From positions 1-64,000 of the forward strand of contig JAGFVP010000002.1 in assembly GCA_021031095.1 (NCBI GenBank): a stretch of 64,000 nt of DNA, in the 5' to 3' direction. Within the stretch, counting starts at the first letter, position 1, and every line of letters begins with the position of its first letter. Positions 12,922 to 25,241 of the stretch are shown one piece after another. Both the position numbers and the translations under genes were made by a program. This DNA is from Bathelium albidoporum (taxonomy: Eukaryota > Ascomycota > Dothideomycetes > Trypetheliales > Trypetheliaceae). The notes under the pieces are model-generated. The model searched no databases. It was not told the origin of the DNA and was given only the letters and a program-made list of their open reading frames with translations.

Positions 12922-14841
12922 ATGTTCCCAATAGACGCCATCAAACGCAAAGCGCGCGGCCTTGCACGACGGGACCAGGGCGACAGCTACAGCTTCAACC
13001 CTTTCTCCCGCATCTCGTCGCGTACTCCTCCACCCTCAGACGTGGAACAGGGCTTGCACCGCTCTCAATCCGAAGGTATTTTCCAACCCAGCCGCCTGGA
13101 GCCCAACGGGATCTGGAGCAGCCAGGTGGACAGGCAAGACTTTGGTGGCGTACCGCATGCTAACACCGCTCCGCCCGCTTCAGCAAACTCCCCGAAATCG
13201 CCTCCCGTCGACGAGTGGTCGCGGACGACGCAGAGTGGCAAGGGTGAGCCCTCCTCCTCCGCCCAACCCAATGGCACTCCCGTAGCACCACCCCCAACCA
13301 CAAGCGCGCTGGACGCCGAGGCCGGTGCGAAGAGGAGGAAAAAGTTTGGATTCTTTGGCAAAGAAAAGGCGGACCACAACGCCGAGCGCTCGCAAACCAC
13401 AGATAGCGAAAAGCGGGAAAATCCAGACAAGCATATCACTGTCATGAGCCAGATTCGCGCCACCGTCTTTGGTTCTTGGATCAACGTCCTTCTGATCGTA
13501 GTTCCGGTCGGTTTCGCAGTCAATTATGCCCACCTCAACGGTGTTGCCGTCTTCGTCATCAATTTCATCGCAATTATTCCGCTGGCGGGGATGCTGAGTT
13601 ATGCCACCGAAGAGCTGGCGCTGAGGGTTGGCGAGACGCTCGGTGGTCTTTTGAATGCGACTTTTGGGTAAGACTTGCGGAGATGCTTGATGAGAGAACT
13701 GGATTAACTCATGATTCCAGAAATGCTGTCGAACTCATCGTATCCATTATCGCCTTGGTCCAAAATCAAATCATTATCGTCCAGACATCTCTGATCGGTA
13801 GCATGCTGAGCAATTTGCTGCTCGTCATGGGAATGTGTTTTTTCTTTGGTGGCTGGGGACGACAGGAACAATATTTCAATATCACAGTGGCACAAACGGC
13901 AGCTAGTCTACTTGCACTCGCTGTGGGCTCCCTCCTTGTCCCTACTGTTTTCGATCAGGCCTCTTTTGCCGGTACAGACCTCAACAGTGAGTTGATCTGT
14001 GAATCTTTTCATCGCCAGGACTGCATGCTGACCTAATCGACAGCGAATTCGCCCCAGGTAGCCAAAATTTCGCGTGGTACCTCCATCATACTATTGGTTG
14101 TCTACGCCTGCTACCTTTTCTTCCAACTCAAAACCCATGTCGAGATGTACAACAAGCCCTCCCAAAAGTCTCCCAAAAAAAACAGCCACGTGGACGAAGC
14201 TTCCGTAAATGCCGCCTTTGCTCAAATTGGACATACGGGTGCAGCAGCTTCAGGAGGTCAGATTCAGAAAGACAACTCTATCATTTCAGAGGACGAACGG
14301 GAAGTGCCTCAACTAACTCTTGTTGGAGCGATCGTCACTCTTGTCGTCTCCACCGTTCTCGTCGCCTTTTGTGCCGAGTTCATGACCTCCAGCATCAAGG
14401 ACATCGCGGGATCCGTCTCGGAAGAGTTCATCGGTCTGATCCTTCTTCCCATAGTCGGCAACGCTGCCGAGCACGCGACTGCTCTGACTGTCGCTTGTAA
14501 AGACAAGATGGACCTGGCCATAGGTGTTGCCGTTGGGTCCAGCATGCAGATTGCGCTACTTGTGCTTCCGCTTAGCGTTGTCCTTGGCTGGATTATCGGG
14601 ACAAACCCGGTCATGACTCTTGACTTCGATGGCTTCCAGATTGTCGTCCTTTTCGTGGCCATTCTGTTGGTCAATTATCTCATCCAGGACGGCAAGAGCC
14701 ACTGGCTGGAAGGCGCGCTTCTCATGGCGCTCTATCTGATCATTGCTGTGACTGCATGGTAAGCTCAATGGCGCTTTTTCGTGGGCCAGACAGCTAACGA
14801 CGGTATACAGGTTCTATCCAACAAACCAGCAGGTCGCCTAA
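12922..14841 (+). CDS. Vacuolar Ca2+/H+ exchanger, CAX family
   Basis: Four exons (12922-13667, 13721-13986, 14044-14758, 14811-14841) give 585 residues; introns are 52-57 bp. An unusually long cytosolic N-terminus of about 170 residues, rich in Ser, Pro and charged residues, precedes the membrane domain. The domain is a typical two-repeat cation/Ca2+ exchanger. The c-1 motif GNAVELIVSIIAL begins near residue 249. The c-2 motif GNAAEHATALTVA begins near residue 476. The two halves are separated by an acidic loop (SEDEREVPQ). CAX proteins use the vacuolar proton gradient to load Ca2+ (and often Mn2+) into the vacuole. The N-terminal tail may be regulatory, as in plant CAX autoinhibition; that is inference. 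The last exon encodes only ten residues. It is Vcx1-like; which paralog cannot be said. Confidence 0.93.
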
Positions 14842-16916
14842 GTGGATTTCCTACTACACTCGTTTCAACTGGCGATGGTGTCTGGGGTGTGCTAGGCGTT
14901 TCGGAATCATCTCTTTGCGAAAATAACGTGATACCCTTCTCGAGTCTTTCGACGAATAGCTAGGGGCAGATTTCAATCCAAACACAACTATGGCGGCCGA
15001 TCTCTTTTTGGCGGCAGTGTTCATAGTGCCCATGGGTCTTTATTTCAACTTCACTCTCTCTAATCTCTAGTTCTCTGTATCCAATTCACTCAACCCAAAT
15101 TGTACAAAATATCACGAGCCTCTTCGGATTCTGTGCAGGTATCTGTAGTCAAAAAGGAATTATTTTCAGGTCCACATCGGTGTCACTACAAGTGTCTGTA
15201 AAGCTGATGAAAGGACTAACTACGTACTGATCTTAGCAGGACAGGAGCCTTGGTAAAATGTCAAACCTTTCCAGCGACGGGGAAGCTGTCATTCTTGATA
15301 TCACCTTAACTGACGTCCAAGCTCTACCAATATGGACAGATCACGCCTATGGAGGATTTTGCCATAATGGTAACATAAAATTCACTCAATTATGGAGTAT
15401 CTAAATAGTGGGCCGTTTGACTCATGATATGGACGAAAATTTCGAGGATTTTCTGCGTCAAAGAAGGGAGCTCCACTTGACTAAGGGTACTCAGCCAGTG
15501 GGTCGCTTGACTTTTGGTAAGAACAGATATCACGAGATTTGTTGCAGTATCATGAAGACCCACTCTGAGAGTAAGTGTTCCAATCGTATCAAGAGTTACT
15601 CAAGACAATCATGCTGATTCGGAGCATGTTGGATGCCGTGTGGTTTCAACAAGATTCGGCCAGGACATCGTAGGAGCTTTCGCGTCTGCATTGCGCAGCT
15701 GAAGGTCGCCAGCTGGGCTCGCAACGAGGTGGCCTTAAGTACCAGAATTTTGCGTTGTCCTGAGCGAGATATAAATCCTTGTCATAAGGCTATCTTCTCA
15801 GAAGACTGCATGGGCCCTTTCATTGGTCTCCACTGCGGACGTGGTTTGGCAGCTGATCATCTTGGAGACATTCCATACTCTGGGTGATTGCTTCTACTCA
15901 CCTGACTCAATTGTATTCCGTTGCAGCTCTTTGTGTCTCTACCCTTAGGATCTCTTCCACTCATGGTACCTCTACCACTCGACGGCTTGCCAGTACCCTC
16001 CATCTGGTCTACTTCGACCTTAGTTGACTTTCGTTCTCTCTAAAGAACGTTCACATGAATTTCAATCCTTCATATTGAGAATCGTTTCTCCTTTAATGCC
16101 CCTTGACGTCTGGGATCTTCCCAACCTCTCTGGACTCTATCATCTATACTCTTCAGCAGTCAAGGCTTTTCGCATCTGCTGTCCACTGGGTCGGAGCTTC
16201 TCTCAACGTACAGCTTCGTGGATACTTGAAGCATTGCTCTACTCGACTCTTCGCTTCTGCTTTCGGCTCACCTTTTCATATCCTCCCACATTTCTCCTCT
16301 TCCCACATCTCCCCTGTTCCCACTCTTTCCCTCTTCCCACTTCTTACCTCTTCCCACTTCTTCCCCTCTTCCCACTTCTTCCCCTCTTCCCTCTTCCCAC
16401 TTCTTCCCACTTCCCACTTCTTTCCTCATTCTACCCAAGGCGCACTCGAATACCTTCCTCGCGTCTCTTCCTATCCTTTACTTACCGTATACGCCGTGCA
16501 AGCCTGAGCTCAGGCGCGGGTCTCACTGGTTATAACCTCGACTAAGTATGTTTCACTCCTAACTCCACAACGATTCTATATTTCAGTCGAAATTTCGGTG
16601 TCTTTTCAAACAGCTGCTCCATCTCTTTCGTCGCACTGAGTCGCCCAGCATTCATGTTTCTTATTGCATTCTCACATATCTACCCGCTTTTGCGTGCGTG
16701 ATCCTGCTCACTTTTTATGCCTGCTCGCTTCACTTCTTAGCACCACTTCACTCAGCTCACACGGTCTTTCTAATATCTTCTACAGCCTGGGGTGATCAAT
16801 TGGGGAGCCCCTCAATGTAATGTTGACCATCTCACTGCTACATTTCTCAATCAAACTTATCATTTCAATCTGCACCCTCCATATCCAGTCCTCTCCAAAC
16901 CAATCATCAACACACT
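14842..16916. other. Long intergenic region with a pyrimidine-rich simple-sequence tract
   Basis: Two kilobases without a recognisable gene. Small frames at 15.4-15.9 kb are not convincing. From about 16290 to 16440 the top strand is almost pure C/T, with irregular repeats of CTTCCCACTTCTTCC. It is probably the promoter and leader of the SNF2-RING gene starting at 16917. Confidence 0.6.
16292..16432. repeat. Polypyrimidine simple-sequence tract
   Basis: Degenerate tandem TTCCCACTTC/TTCCCCTC units on the top strand, almost free of purines apart from single A residues. Pyrimidine-rich stretches are common just upstream of start sites in filamentous fungi. This one lies 490-620 bp upstream of the SNF2-RING start codon. 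Confidence 0.85.
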
Positions 16917-19900
16917 ATGTCTCCAGGCGGACCTGGAGCGCCCGTTAATGACACGCACGGCACTTCGGCTTTGGGGGTCGAGCACTCTGATACCCACTTG
17001 ACAAAGTCGTCTACTGCTGATACCAGCCGCAATGGATTCACTTTGGACAATCGTACAGTCAGCGAGCAGGGCGACAGTATAGTGACTGGGTCAGCGCGTG
17101 TTTCGCATACACATGCGCCAGTTGACGAGCTACGCAATCATAGTGAAGAAGGCCAAAGCACCAACTTGACAGTCGCAGACATGCAGCCCCAGAGTGCGAC
17201 TGCATTTAAAATGTCAGAGAAGCCTGCACTCGAGCACGAGGCTGGCCATGAAATAGCTGGGAATACTTCAGAAGACAGGCCGGGCGTTGGAGAGCGCGAT
17301 CAGTCCATTGTCATGCCGCCTTCTGCAGAGCGAGATCCCAGCATCAAAACCGAACCACCAAGCGCGTCTCCATCCCAAGCAACTTCGCAGACGCCGCAGC
17401 AGTCCTTCGAAAATCAATCAAATATGAGTATGACCGACGTTAAAATGCCTGATACTGCACCCGCAACTACATCAATCTTCGGGGAGGGTCGCCAGGTTTC
17501 TCCCATACCTGATCCAGAGCCAAGCAGCTTGCAATCGGAGGACAACGCCAGAGATGAAGAGATCGGAGGACAACCAGCTACCACTTCCGAGGTACGGATC
17601 AAAACAGAGCTTGCCGACTTTATGGGCTTTTTAACCCCGGGTGGAACTGGTCAGTCTGAGACCAATCCAATTGAAATCCTTGATGACGATGATGACTGCA
17701 TGGAAATTGATCGACCTCTTCCAGCTCGCAAGGCATCCAAACAGGAGCAGAAACCTGTTCCAGAGGTCGGTGAAGCTCAACCAGGTCAACCGTCCAATGT
17801 CCCTACAGCCAAGGCTATGAGCTCCTCAGACATTAAGTCTTTTGATCTGGGCTCGTCATCTTTAAGGAAGAAAATGAGGGCCGATCAGAAAGCTATGGCT
17901 CAGAAAATCCGTAGTGGACTGGTCGATTTCTCCGTAAAGAGCAATGCTCCCAGCGGTAGTCCAGCTGCCGGGCCTTCATTACGATCTGTTCGCCCAACAA
18001 ATGTTGAGAGGCCGGACACGAATTGGGATCTGCAAGCCGAGAGCGATGAGGATGAGAAAATGCGCGCTTTTGAGGCCTACGAACGCGCTTACCACGAGAG
18101 GAAGAATGCAAACAAGACTGATTTTAAGGATGAGATTGACTACATGAAGCGGAAGAGCGAACATGAAAGTAGGAAGAAGAGGATCGAGTTGGAAAAAGAT
18201 AGGTTGGAGGCTTCAGAGAAGAGCCAGGAATCTCAGACTAATGATCAGATCTCCCCCTCTGGCGAAGAACAGCCAGCTTCTAGTCTGAAACGCATGCGCG
18301 AAGAGCTTGGGGACAGTGATATTGAATCTGACGATGAAACAGATGACAACGACGACGGCTCACAGGGTCCTGCCCCACGCAAACGCCAGTCGAAGAAAAG
18401 CAAAAACACAAAGCGAGCTCCTCGCAAGGGGCCTTCCAAGAAAGACCTACAGCTTAGCATGGATGCTGGTACCGAAGGCAAATTCGCGAACAAAGAGAAG
18501 AGTAAGCGGCGAAAGTCTAACAAGCAAACCAGCCAGTCAGGTAGTAGCTCCAAGGGAAGGCGTGGCAGACCTAAGGTGAGCCGTAGTGGGGGTCCCTCGA
18601 AGCCGAGACAGACCAAAAACGCGCAGTCAATGATTCCCGCTGCAAGTAAGCAGCGTCTGCAGCTGATGAAGGATTTCGCAAGCTTCAGCAACTCGAACGT
18701 CTACATCGATGCGAATGAAAATTTAACCAAAGGTGGCCTCCCAGAAGTCTCACAGAGAAACAAGAATAATGCTTTGAAAGCTTTGATCGCGAGCGTTCCG
18801 CAAGAAGACAGGCGGTCTGCTAATCTTGACAAGCAGCAGATCATGGAGGCAAGCAAGATGCTTGGCCAGCGAAGAGGCTTGTGTCGATTGGATGGGAAGG
18901 GTACCTGGACGTTAAAGGGATTCAACGGAGCCTTGAAGCATCATCAAGTTCTAGGAGCAGCCTTCATGCTTGAACGCGAGACACAAGCCGTGGGTGAACC
19001 CTATGGCGGACTCTGCGCGGATGAGATGGGTTTTGGTAAGACGATTATGATGATTGCGAATATGCTCGCAAATAAAGCACCTGAGGGTGCAGAAAATAAG
19101 ACAACACTTATCGTTGCCACGCCCGGCCTAATCACTCAATGGATGAATGAAATTGACAAGTTTACGATGCCAGACTATCTTCCGATCGTTGTTCACTGCG
19201 TTCGTCAGAACCAGCTTTACGGGCATGGAACCGCAAAGCTGCTCGAGCATGCCGATGTGATCTTGACAACGTATCAAATGGTACTGAAGTCTTACCCCAA
19301 GTACGAGCCACCGCCAGAACTTATCAGTCCCGACGAAAAGAGGCTGTGGTGGCGCAAACACTACGAGGAGGAGCGTGGTTTCTTCCACCGTACTAAATTC
19401 TACCGCGTTGTTATCGACGAGGCGCAGTATATCAAGAACCATCGGGCCCGCACGTCGATCGCATGCCGTGGCTTAATGGGAAAGTACCGTTGGGCTATGT
19501 CTGGAACTCCCATCCACAACAGCATCGAAGAGCTCTACCCTTACTTCAAATTCCTCCACGTCAAGCATACCGGTTCGCTGGAGACGTTCAAGGAGAACTT
19601 CTGCTCAAATGGCTCCGAAATCAGCAATGCTCGCCTCCATGGCTTCCTACGTATGTTCATGATGCGGCGCACCCATAAAGACACACTGCTCAATAAGCCC
19701 ATCATCAAACTGCCCAAAAATCATCAGACCACCATCGAGATTGATTTCAACTCAGTGGAACGAAAAATATATGACATCGTCAGACACCGCTTCATGAAGC
19801 GAATCGAGCATTGGTATCGCTCGGGAGGTCAGGAGACACTCCATAAGAATTACAACAATATCCTTGTGATGCTCATGCGCCTCCGCCAACTAACATCACA

Positions 19901-21550
19901 TATCTTCTTAGCCCAGTCAACAATTGAAGATCTTATCGAACTGGACGATATTGAAGAGCTTTGGGCAATTACCGAGAGGGAAATAAAGGCGGACAATCCC
20001 GACAAGGCACTTCTTAGTCGGATGAAACAGTTGATCTTATCAGCAAAAGAGAAAACCAGGCAGACATCGGCAGAACAATCTGGAAAGGGCAAGGTCAACG
20101 GTAAGGGCAAGGGGAAAGAAAGAGAGCCTGCATCAACTCAGACTACATATTCCATGGACGAAATGGAAGGGTCGGCTGCTGGGCCTTCGACCCCTATGGA
20201 CCCAAGCACTTTGGCGAGACTTGAAAGCGAGGCAAAAGCAACTCCAGGGCATTTGACATTTAAATTCCGCAAATTCCTTCGGCAGATGAAGAAAAGCAAC
20301 AATTGGACCGAGATTGCTGGACGCAGTGTCTGCCACAACTGTGAAGATGCGCCTAATGACCCATGGGTCACTGACTGCTTTCACATCTACTGTCACGAAT
20401 GTCTTCAGACAATGCAGCACGAGGCTGCAAGCCAGGGCGAAGACTCGGCGAGCTGTCTCAGTTGCGGTGCTACATTCAGGGAGTCGAAGCCATGCGAAGG
20501 TCTCAACGCGCTAGGGTACTCGAAAGATGACCACGAGGACGAGCGGTCAACTAGTACCAGGAAAAGCAAGTCTGGCACCAGTCTGAACTCTTCCCCGGAT
20601 GCAGAGAAGAGGGAAGAGGAGACCATGGGCTGGATTTTTAAGGAGGGCGAGATTCTGCCTTCCTCCAAAGTGACAATGGTCGCTCTGACGGTTGAAGATT
20701 GGCTGAAGGAAGATCCGAGCAAGAAAATTATTATCTTTACTCAGTGGAGATTGATGTATGAACTATCTGCTCATGGAGTCCAAATCAGTTGACACTGACA
20801 CACAACAGGATTAAAATCCTTGAGAAGGTCTGCCGTCAGCATCGTTGGGGCAGTCGATCTGTTTGGCTCCTTCCTATTCTGCAAAAAGCCAAAGACTAAC
20901 AGTCCCTTAGTTCCACGGTGGCATGAGCATCGAAGCTCGTGACAAGGCGCTCAGTGAATTTGCGGGGAATCCAGACAAGAAGATTCTGATATCATCCTTG
21001 AAATGCGGTGGCCTGTAGGTTTTCTCTGAATCATAATTCTCAGAATCAGACTCGGGAAGGCCCCAATAACCACTGATCCAAAATCTCTTAGTGGACTGAA
21101 TTTGACTATGGCTTCGAGGGTTATCAACCTCGACCTTTGGTGGAACTTTGCCATCGAGCAACAGGGCAAGCCCCCATCGCATCTGCTCTCTCTATTCTCC
21201 TACTGACAAATACTCTAGCGTTCTGCCGTATCTTCCGCATCGGACAAGAGAATGAGACCAACATCTCTCGCTTTGTCATAAAGGACAGTGTTGACACAAA
21301 GCTCACGGCGATGCAAGTCACCAAATCCGAGATTATCTCCACGGCCATGGGCGACCAAAGCCGACCAGGCAGAATGTCGCTGCGTGAGCTTGTCCGGCTG
21401 TTTGGTGCGACGAATGGTGAGGATGAGGGCGAGAACTTCATCTTGGTGGATGATGCGAATGACTACGATGAGGGAGCGCCACCACTGGAGGCAGAAGACG
21501 AAGAAGAGGCGCGAGAGGCGCGACAGTCGAAGGGGGGCCGGAGGCGCTAG
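16917..21550 (+). CDS. SNF2-family ATPase with embedded RING finger, ULS1/RIS1-like
   Basis: Five exons (16917-20755, 20809-20860, 20911-21014, 21092-21165, 21219-21550) give 1466 residues. The first ~670 residues are charged and disordered. They include a SUMO-interaction-type motif, PIEILDDDDD, at about 251-260, and basic clusters around 500-560. The SNF2 domain starts near 680: motif I is CADEMGFGKT (Leu of the usual GLGKT replaced by Phe) near 700, and the Walker B motif is VIDEAQ near 832. A C3HC4 RING (CHNC...CFHIYCHEC...CLSC) lies at about 1139-1183, between the two ATPase lobes. The C-terminal lobe has FHGGM and FRIGQ. This order fits the Rad5/Rad16/Uls1 group. The SIM-like motif favours Uls1, a SUMO-targeted ubiquitin ligase and translocase in genome stability, but that is inference. 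The last intron (21166-21218) uses a GC donor. Confidence 0.88.
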
Positions 21551-22255
21551 GTAATTGACATGCGGTACTGGGTCTTTGGGGAACTAGCTCTGCTGGATTT
21601 GCTTGAATTTGCTTGAATTTGCTCTAATTTGCCTCTAATTTGCCAAACATACTCGGGTGGTAGCTATAATCTTCGCTTTGCTGAGATATGCTATCAGGAC
21701 TGTGGGGTCTCCCCTGGTAATCATCCAGACATGAATCATATTGCTCGATTACTGCTATGATCTTGCTCTACTGAAATACACTCTTAGGAGCGTGAGGATC
21801 TCCCTGGATAATTACCTAGGCATGGATCATATTGCTCTGATTGCTACGTCATGGGCTGCATCGCACAGATTTGGTGTCAGGCCCAATCGACCGGCTGCGC
21901 CACCAAAAATTTTGCTTTTTGCTGCTTTTCATACTGGAGGTCTCTAGAATAGTAGACGGGTGGCGATTGGTGACGAACTGACGTGCTTATCGTGCCAGCA
22001 CAAATTCTATTACCTACGTAGGATGCCTGTCATGCATCTGACCGCGGCCCACATCGCCACAGGGTTTCTCGCTCAGAAACAATGCATCTCGGATGAACCC
22101 TAGATTGCCTTGCAACGGCTACTTTTTGTGAGACATTCGCTGGGCGTTATTGACGAGACAGGAATCGCTTGCGCATTGCGCGTACCTCAACTGCGACCCC
22201 TCTCGGGTGTCCGTCAGTTGCATCTCCGCGGGGTATCGGGTACCGCTCCCCAGCA
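21551..22255. other. Intergenic region with short repeats
   Basis: No gene seen. It contains a ladder of ATTTGCTTGA-like units at 21597-21645 and a diverged ~90-bp direct duplication at 21680-21850. The right end is the presumed promoter of the Zn2Cys6 regulator. Confidence 0.6.
21680..21850. repeat. Diverged tandem duplication, ~90-bp period
   Basis: Copy A (21680-21760) and copy B (21770-21850) align along their length, sharing for example CATGRATCATATTGCTC. Most mismatches visible by eye are C/T or G/A transitions, with few transversions. This is compatible with mutation-driven decay of a duplicated segment, though ordinary drift is not excluded. Confidence 0.75.
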
Positions 22256-25241
22256 ATGGAAGGCGACCAACAGGTCGAGACGGAGGAGAAGGCTTCAAAG
22301 CCTAAAGTCAAGAATCGTCGCAGGAATGGCGCTGACGATGCGAATAAACGGAGATGCGTGAGCACTGCATGTAGGCATTCCGTACAGCTATAGATGCAAG
22401 ATCCAGCTCGCTGACTCGAGTCCTCACAGGCATTGCATGTAGACGGAGAAAGAGCAAGTAGGTGAAACCTTACTCTAAGCTGTTAGCCAGACCAGGCAGC
22501 CAAGGATCAATCGCTCGGTTGCTCGTCGCCTGTCTCATTACGTACAATACCACCGCTTCGAGGAATTTCATATGTAAGGCGTAGCTGACCGCGCCAATTG
22601 CGTGCACAAACAGGTGCGATGGTAACACACCAGCCTGTGCTGCGTGTGCATCGGTCTACGGTACCGAGTGCATCTACGACCCTAATTCGGACCATCGTCG
22701 GAAGGGCGTTTACAAGCAGGAAATTGACAACCTGAAGACGACGGACTCTACCCTGCACACCCTCATTCAAGCCATACTCAACTATCCCGAAGATGAAGTT
22801 GCGGCACTGGTCAGGCAGATACGCACCTGCGAAAGTCTTGATGATGTTGCTGAGTCCATCCTGATCCGGGGACTTGGACCGTCGGAAGCACAGGATGAAA
22901 AAATACCGGAAATGCCTGACGCGACGGCCAGTGGCATGCCGACGTTTGAGACGCGCCTTTCCGGTAGGATGGGCGAGATGCGGCTGGACGATGGATCCGT
23001 CCGGTACCTCGGAGGCACTTCCAATCTGATCCATCTAGGGTTGACTGAAGGGGATGAGCGCTCCCAGCCATTGTCATCCACAGAAGAATACCAACAGCAA
23101 GAGAATCCCTGTATCTCTTGGACAGGAGTGACCAATGATGCAGTCCTGGTGAGACATCTGATTAACATGTACTTTACCTGGCACTACACCTACTTCTGTT
23201 GCCTGTCCAGAGCTCCCTTCTTTCGAGAATTCTGGCGAGGTCGGCCTCCACCCGGCACCCGAAGAACGGTGGAGTACTGCACACCTCTTTTGGTGAATGC
23301 TATGCTTGCGCTCGGCTGCCACTTCACATCCCACCCTGGTGCTCGAGAAGATCCTAGCGACTCTGCAAGTGCAGGAGATCATTTCTTCAAGGAAGCAAAA
23401 CGTCTATTCTTGGAGAATGATGACTATGAGAATCCCAAACTGACTTCAGTGCAAGCACTGGCTCTGATGTCGGTACGTGAAGCTGGCTGCGGCAGAGAAG
23501 CAAAAGGTTGGTTCTATAGCGGTATGAGTTTTCGCATGGCATGTGACCTGGGCCTGAATCTTAATTCCGGAGCTCTTTCGTCCGCCCAACCAACCAATCC
23601 AGATGACGAGGAGGAGGATGCAAGGCGAGTGACATTTTGGGGTTGCTTCCTGTTCGACAAGTACGTTCATTGATCCCCCGTTGTTCGCGTTCTGACGCTG
23701 ACCATCAGCAGATGCTGGTCAAACTATCTTGGCCGAATACCCCAATTGCCCAACAGTATTGTCACTGTACCTAAATTTGAGGTGTTTCCCAATGAAGATG
23801 CTGAACAGTGGGCTCCGTATAGCGATTCCGGTTTCTCACAGGCCCATGCACAACCCGCGCGGACAAGAGCCGTGGCATTACAAATCTCTGCTCTGTGTGA
23901 AATCAGCAATGACCTGATGAATTTTTTCTACAATCCGCAGGACATGGGAAAGTCAAAAGGCAAACAGGCTGAAATCAAGAAATTGAGCGAGATCCATACC
24001 AGGCTCGAGGCTTGGCGTAAAAACTTGCCCAAAGAAATGGAGCCAAAGGAGGGTACGCTCTCGAATGTTCTTGTCATGCAGTAAGCAAAGTCCCACCATT
24101 TGCGAAACAAGAGAAACCGCCAATCTGACAATGAATTAGTATGTTTTTCCACTTGCTCTTCATCCACACTTTCCGCCCATTCCTCAAATACAATCCATCG
24201 ACTTCACCTCTCCCCGCCAACGTGTCTCCCAGAAAATTCTGCACACAGGCCGCGTCCATGATCTCGAAGCTACTCCGCCTATACAAACGCTCCTATGGTC
24301 TCAGACAGATCTGCAACGTGGCAGTGTATATTGCGCATTCGGCCTGCACAATCCACTTGCTTAATCTTCCCGAAAAGAATGCAAACCGAGACATCATTCA
24401 CGGCTTGAAACACCTAGAAGAGATAGCCGAAGGCTGGCTCTGCGCTCGACGAACGCTTGCCATTCTCAGCAAGCTCTCTAAGAAGTGGAATGTGGATTTG
24501 CCGGATGAAGCCAGAACGGTGCTTGACCGTACCGATAATAAATATGGCCCTTATCGCGGGAGTGACGCATCTCCAAAGGCAACGGAACAGAGCATAGATG
24601 TGTCTGATCAGCCTGCAACGCAGCAACAAACCGACAAGCAATCTCCCCCCGCGATCATGAATCAGGCATCGTATTTCTACCCCAATGGATCTGCCTTTTT
24701 CGATCATACCCGACGTACCAATAGTGGTGCATCTCTTCCACCTCATTCGGCCCAAGACATGCTATATCCGCCCAGAGGAACGACTGCTGGCTCGGCAGCG
24801 TCAACGTCTCCAGCACAACCTCGTCGCTCCATGGATAGCAGCACTGGCCTTGTGAGCAGCAACATGGCCTCACCAACATCGATGTTTGGTGGTATTGAAC
24901 AGCTGATGCGCGAGGGTCAAGACTGGGCCCTCCACGACCAACAAAGCCTTGCGCTGGGTTTTGGAAATTGGGATACGGCTGGCTGGACAGACTTGGGCTG
25001 GGTGAACGACGGAAGCAATGGAGCTGCTTTAGTACCTGGCGTATCAAATGCAAGCATACCTGGTCCGATAGTTGCCAGAACTGCACCAGATCCTGGGATG
25101 AATGCGACGGGACCCAACAGCGTGAACGGAATGACGATGACGAATCCTATGAACGGAACAAATGGAGTCAACGGCATGAATGGTATGAATTGGACTCGTG
25201 CTCATGGATATATCGACAATGAGTCAGATTGGTATACTTGA
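22256..25241 (+). CDS. Zn2Cys6 transcription factor, NirA-like
   Basis: Five exons (22256-22370, 22430-22457, 22614-23660, 23712-24080, 24140-25241) give 886 residues. The zinc cluster is split over the first three exons and reassembles as CIACRRRKSKC, DGNTPACAAC and a final Cys (about residues 38-65). It is followed at once by YDPNSDHRRKGVY and a leucine-spaced dimerisation-like helix (LIQAILNYPEDEV). The body matches the fungal-specific transcription factor domain (NMYFTWHYTYFCCLSR, FWGCFLFDK). The C-terminal 300 residues are Ser/Gln/Asn-rich with a short MNG repeat near 860. The linker after the zinc cluster resembles proteins annotated as NirA, the nitrate-assimilation activator, but many paralogs share it. 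Treat the nitrogen role as a guess and the Zn2Cys6 identity as firm. A 28-nt exon lies between a 59-bp and a 156-bp intron. Confidence 0.88.
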
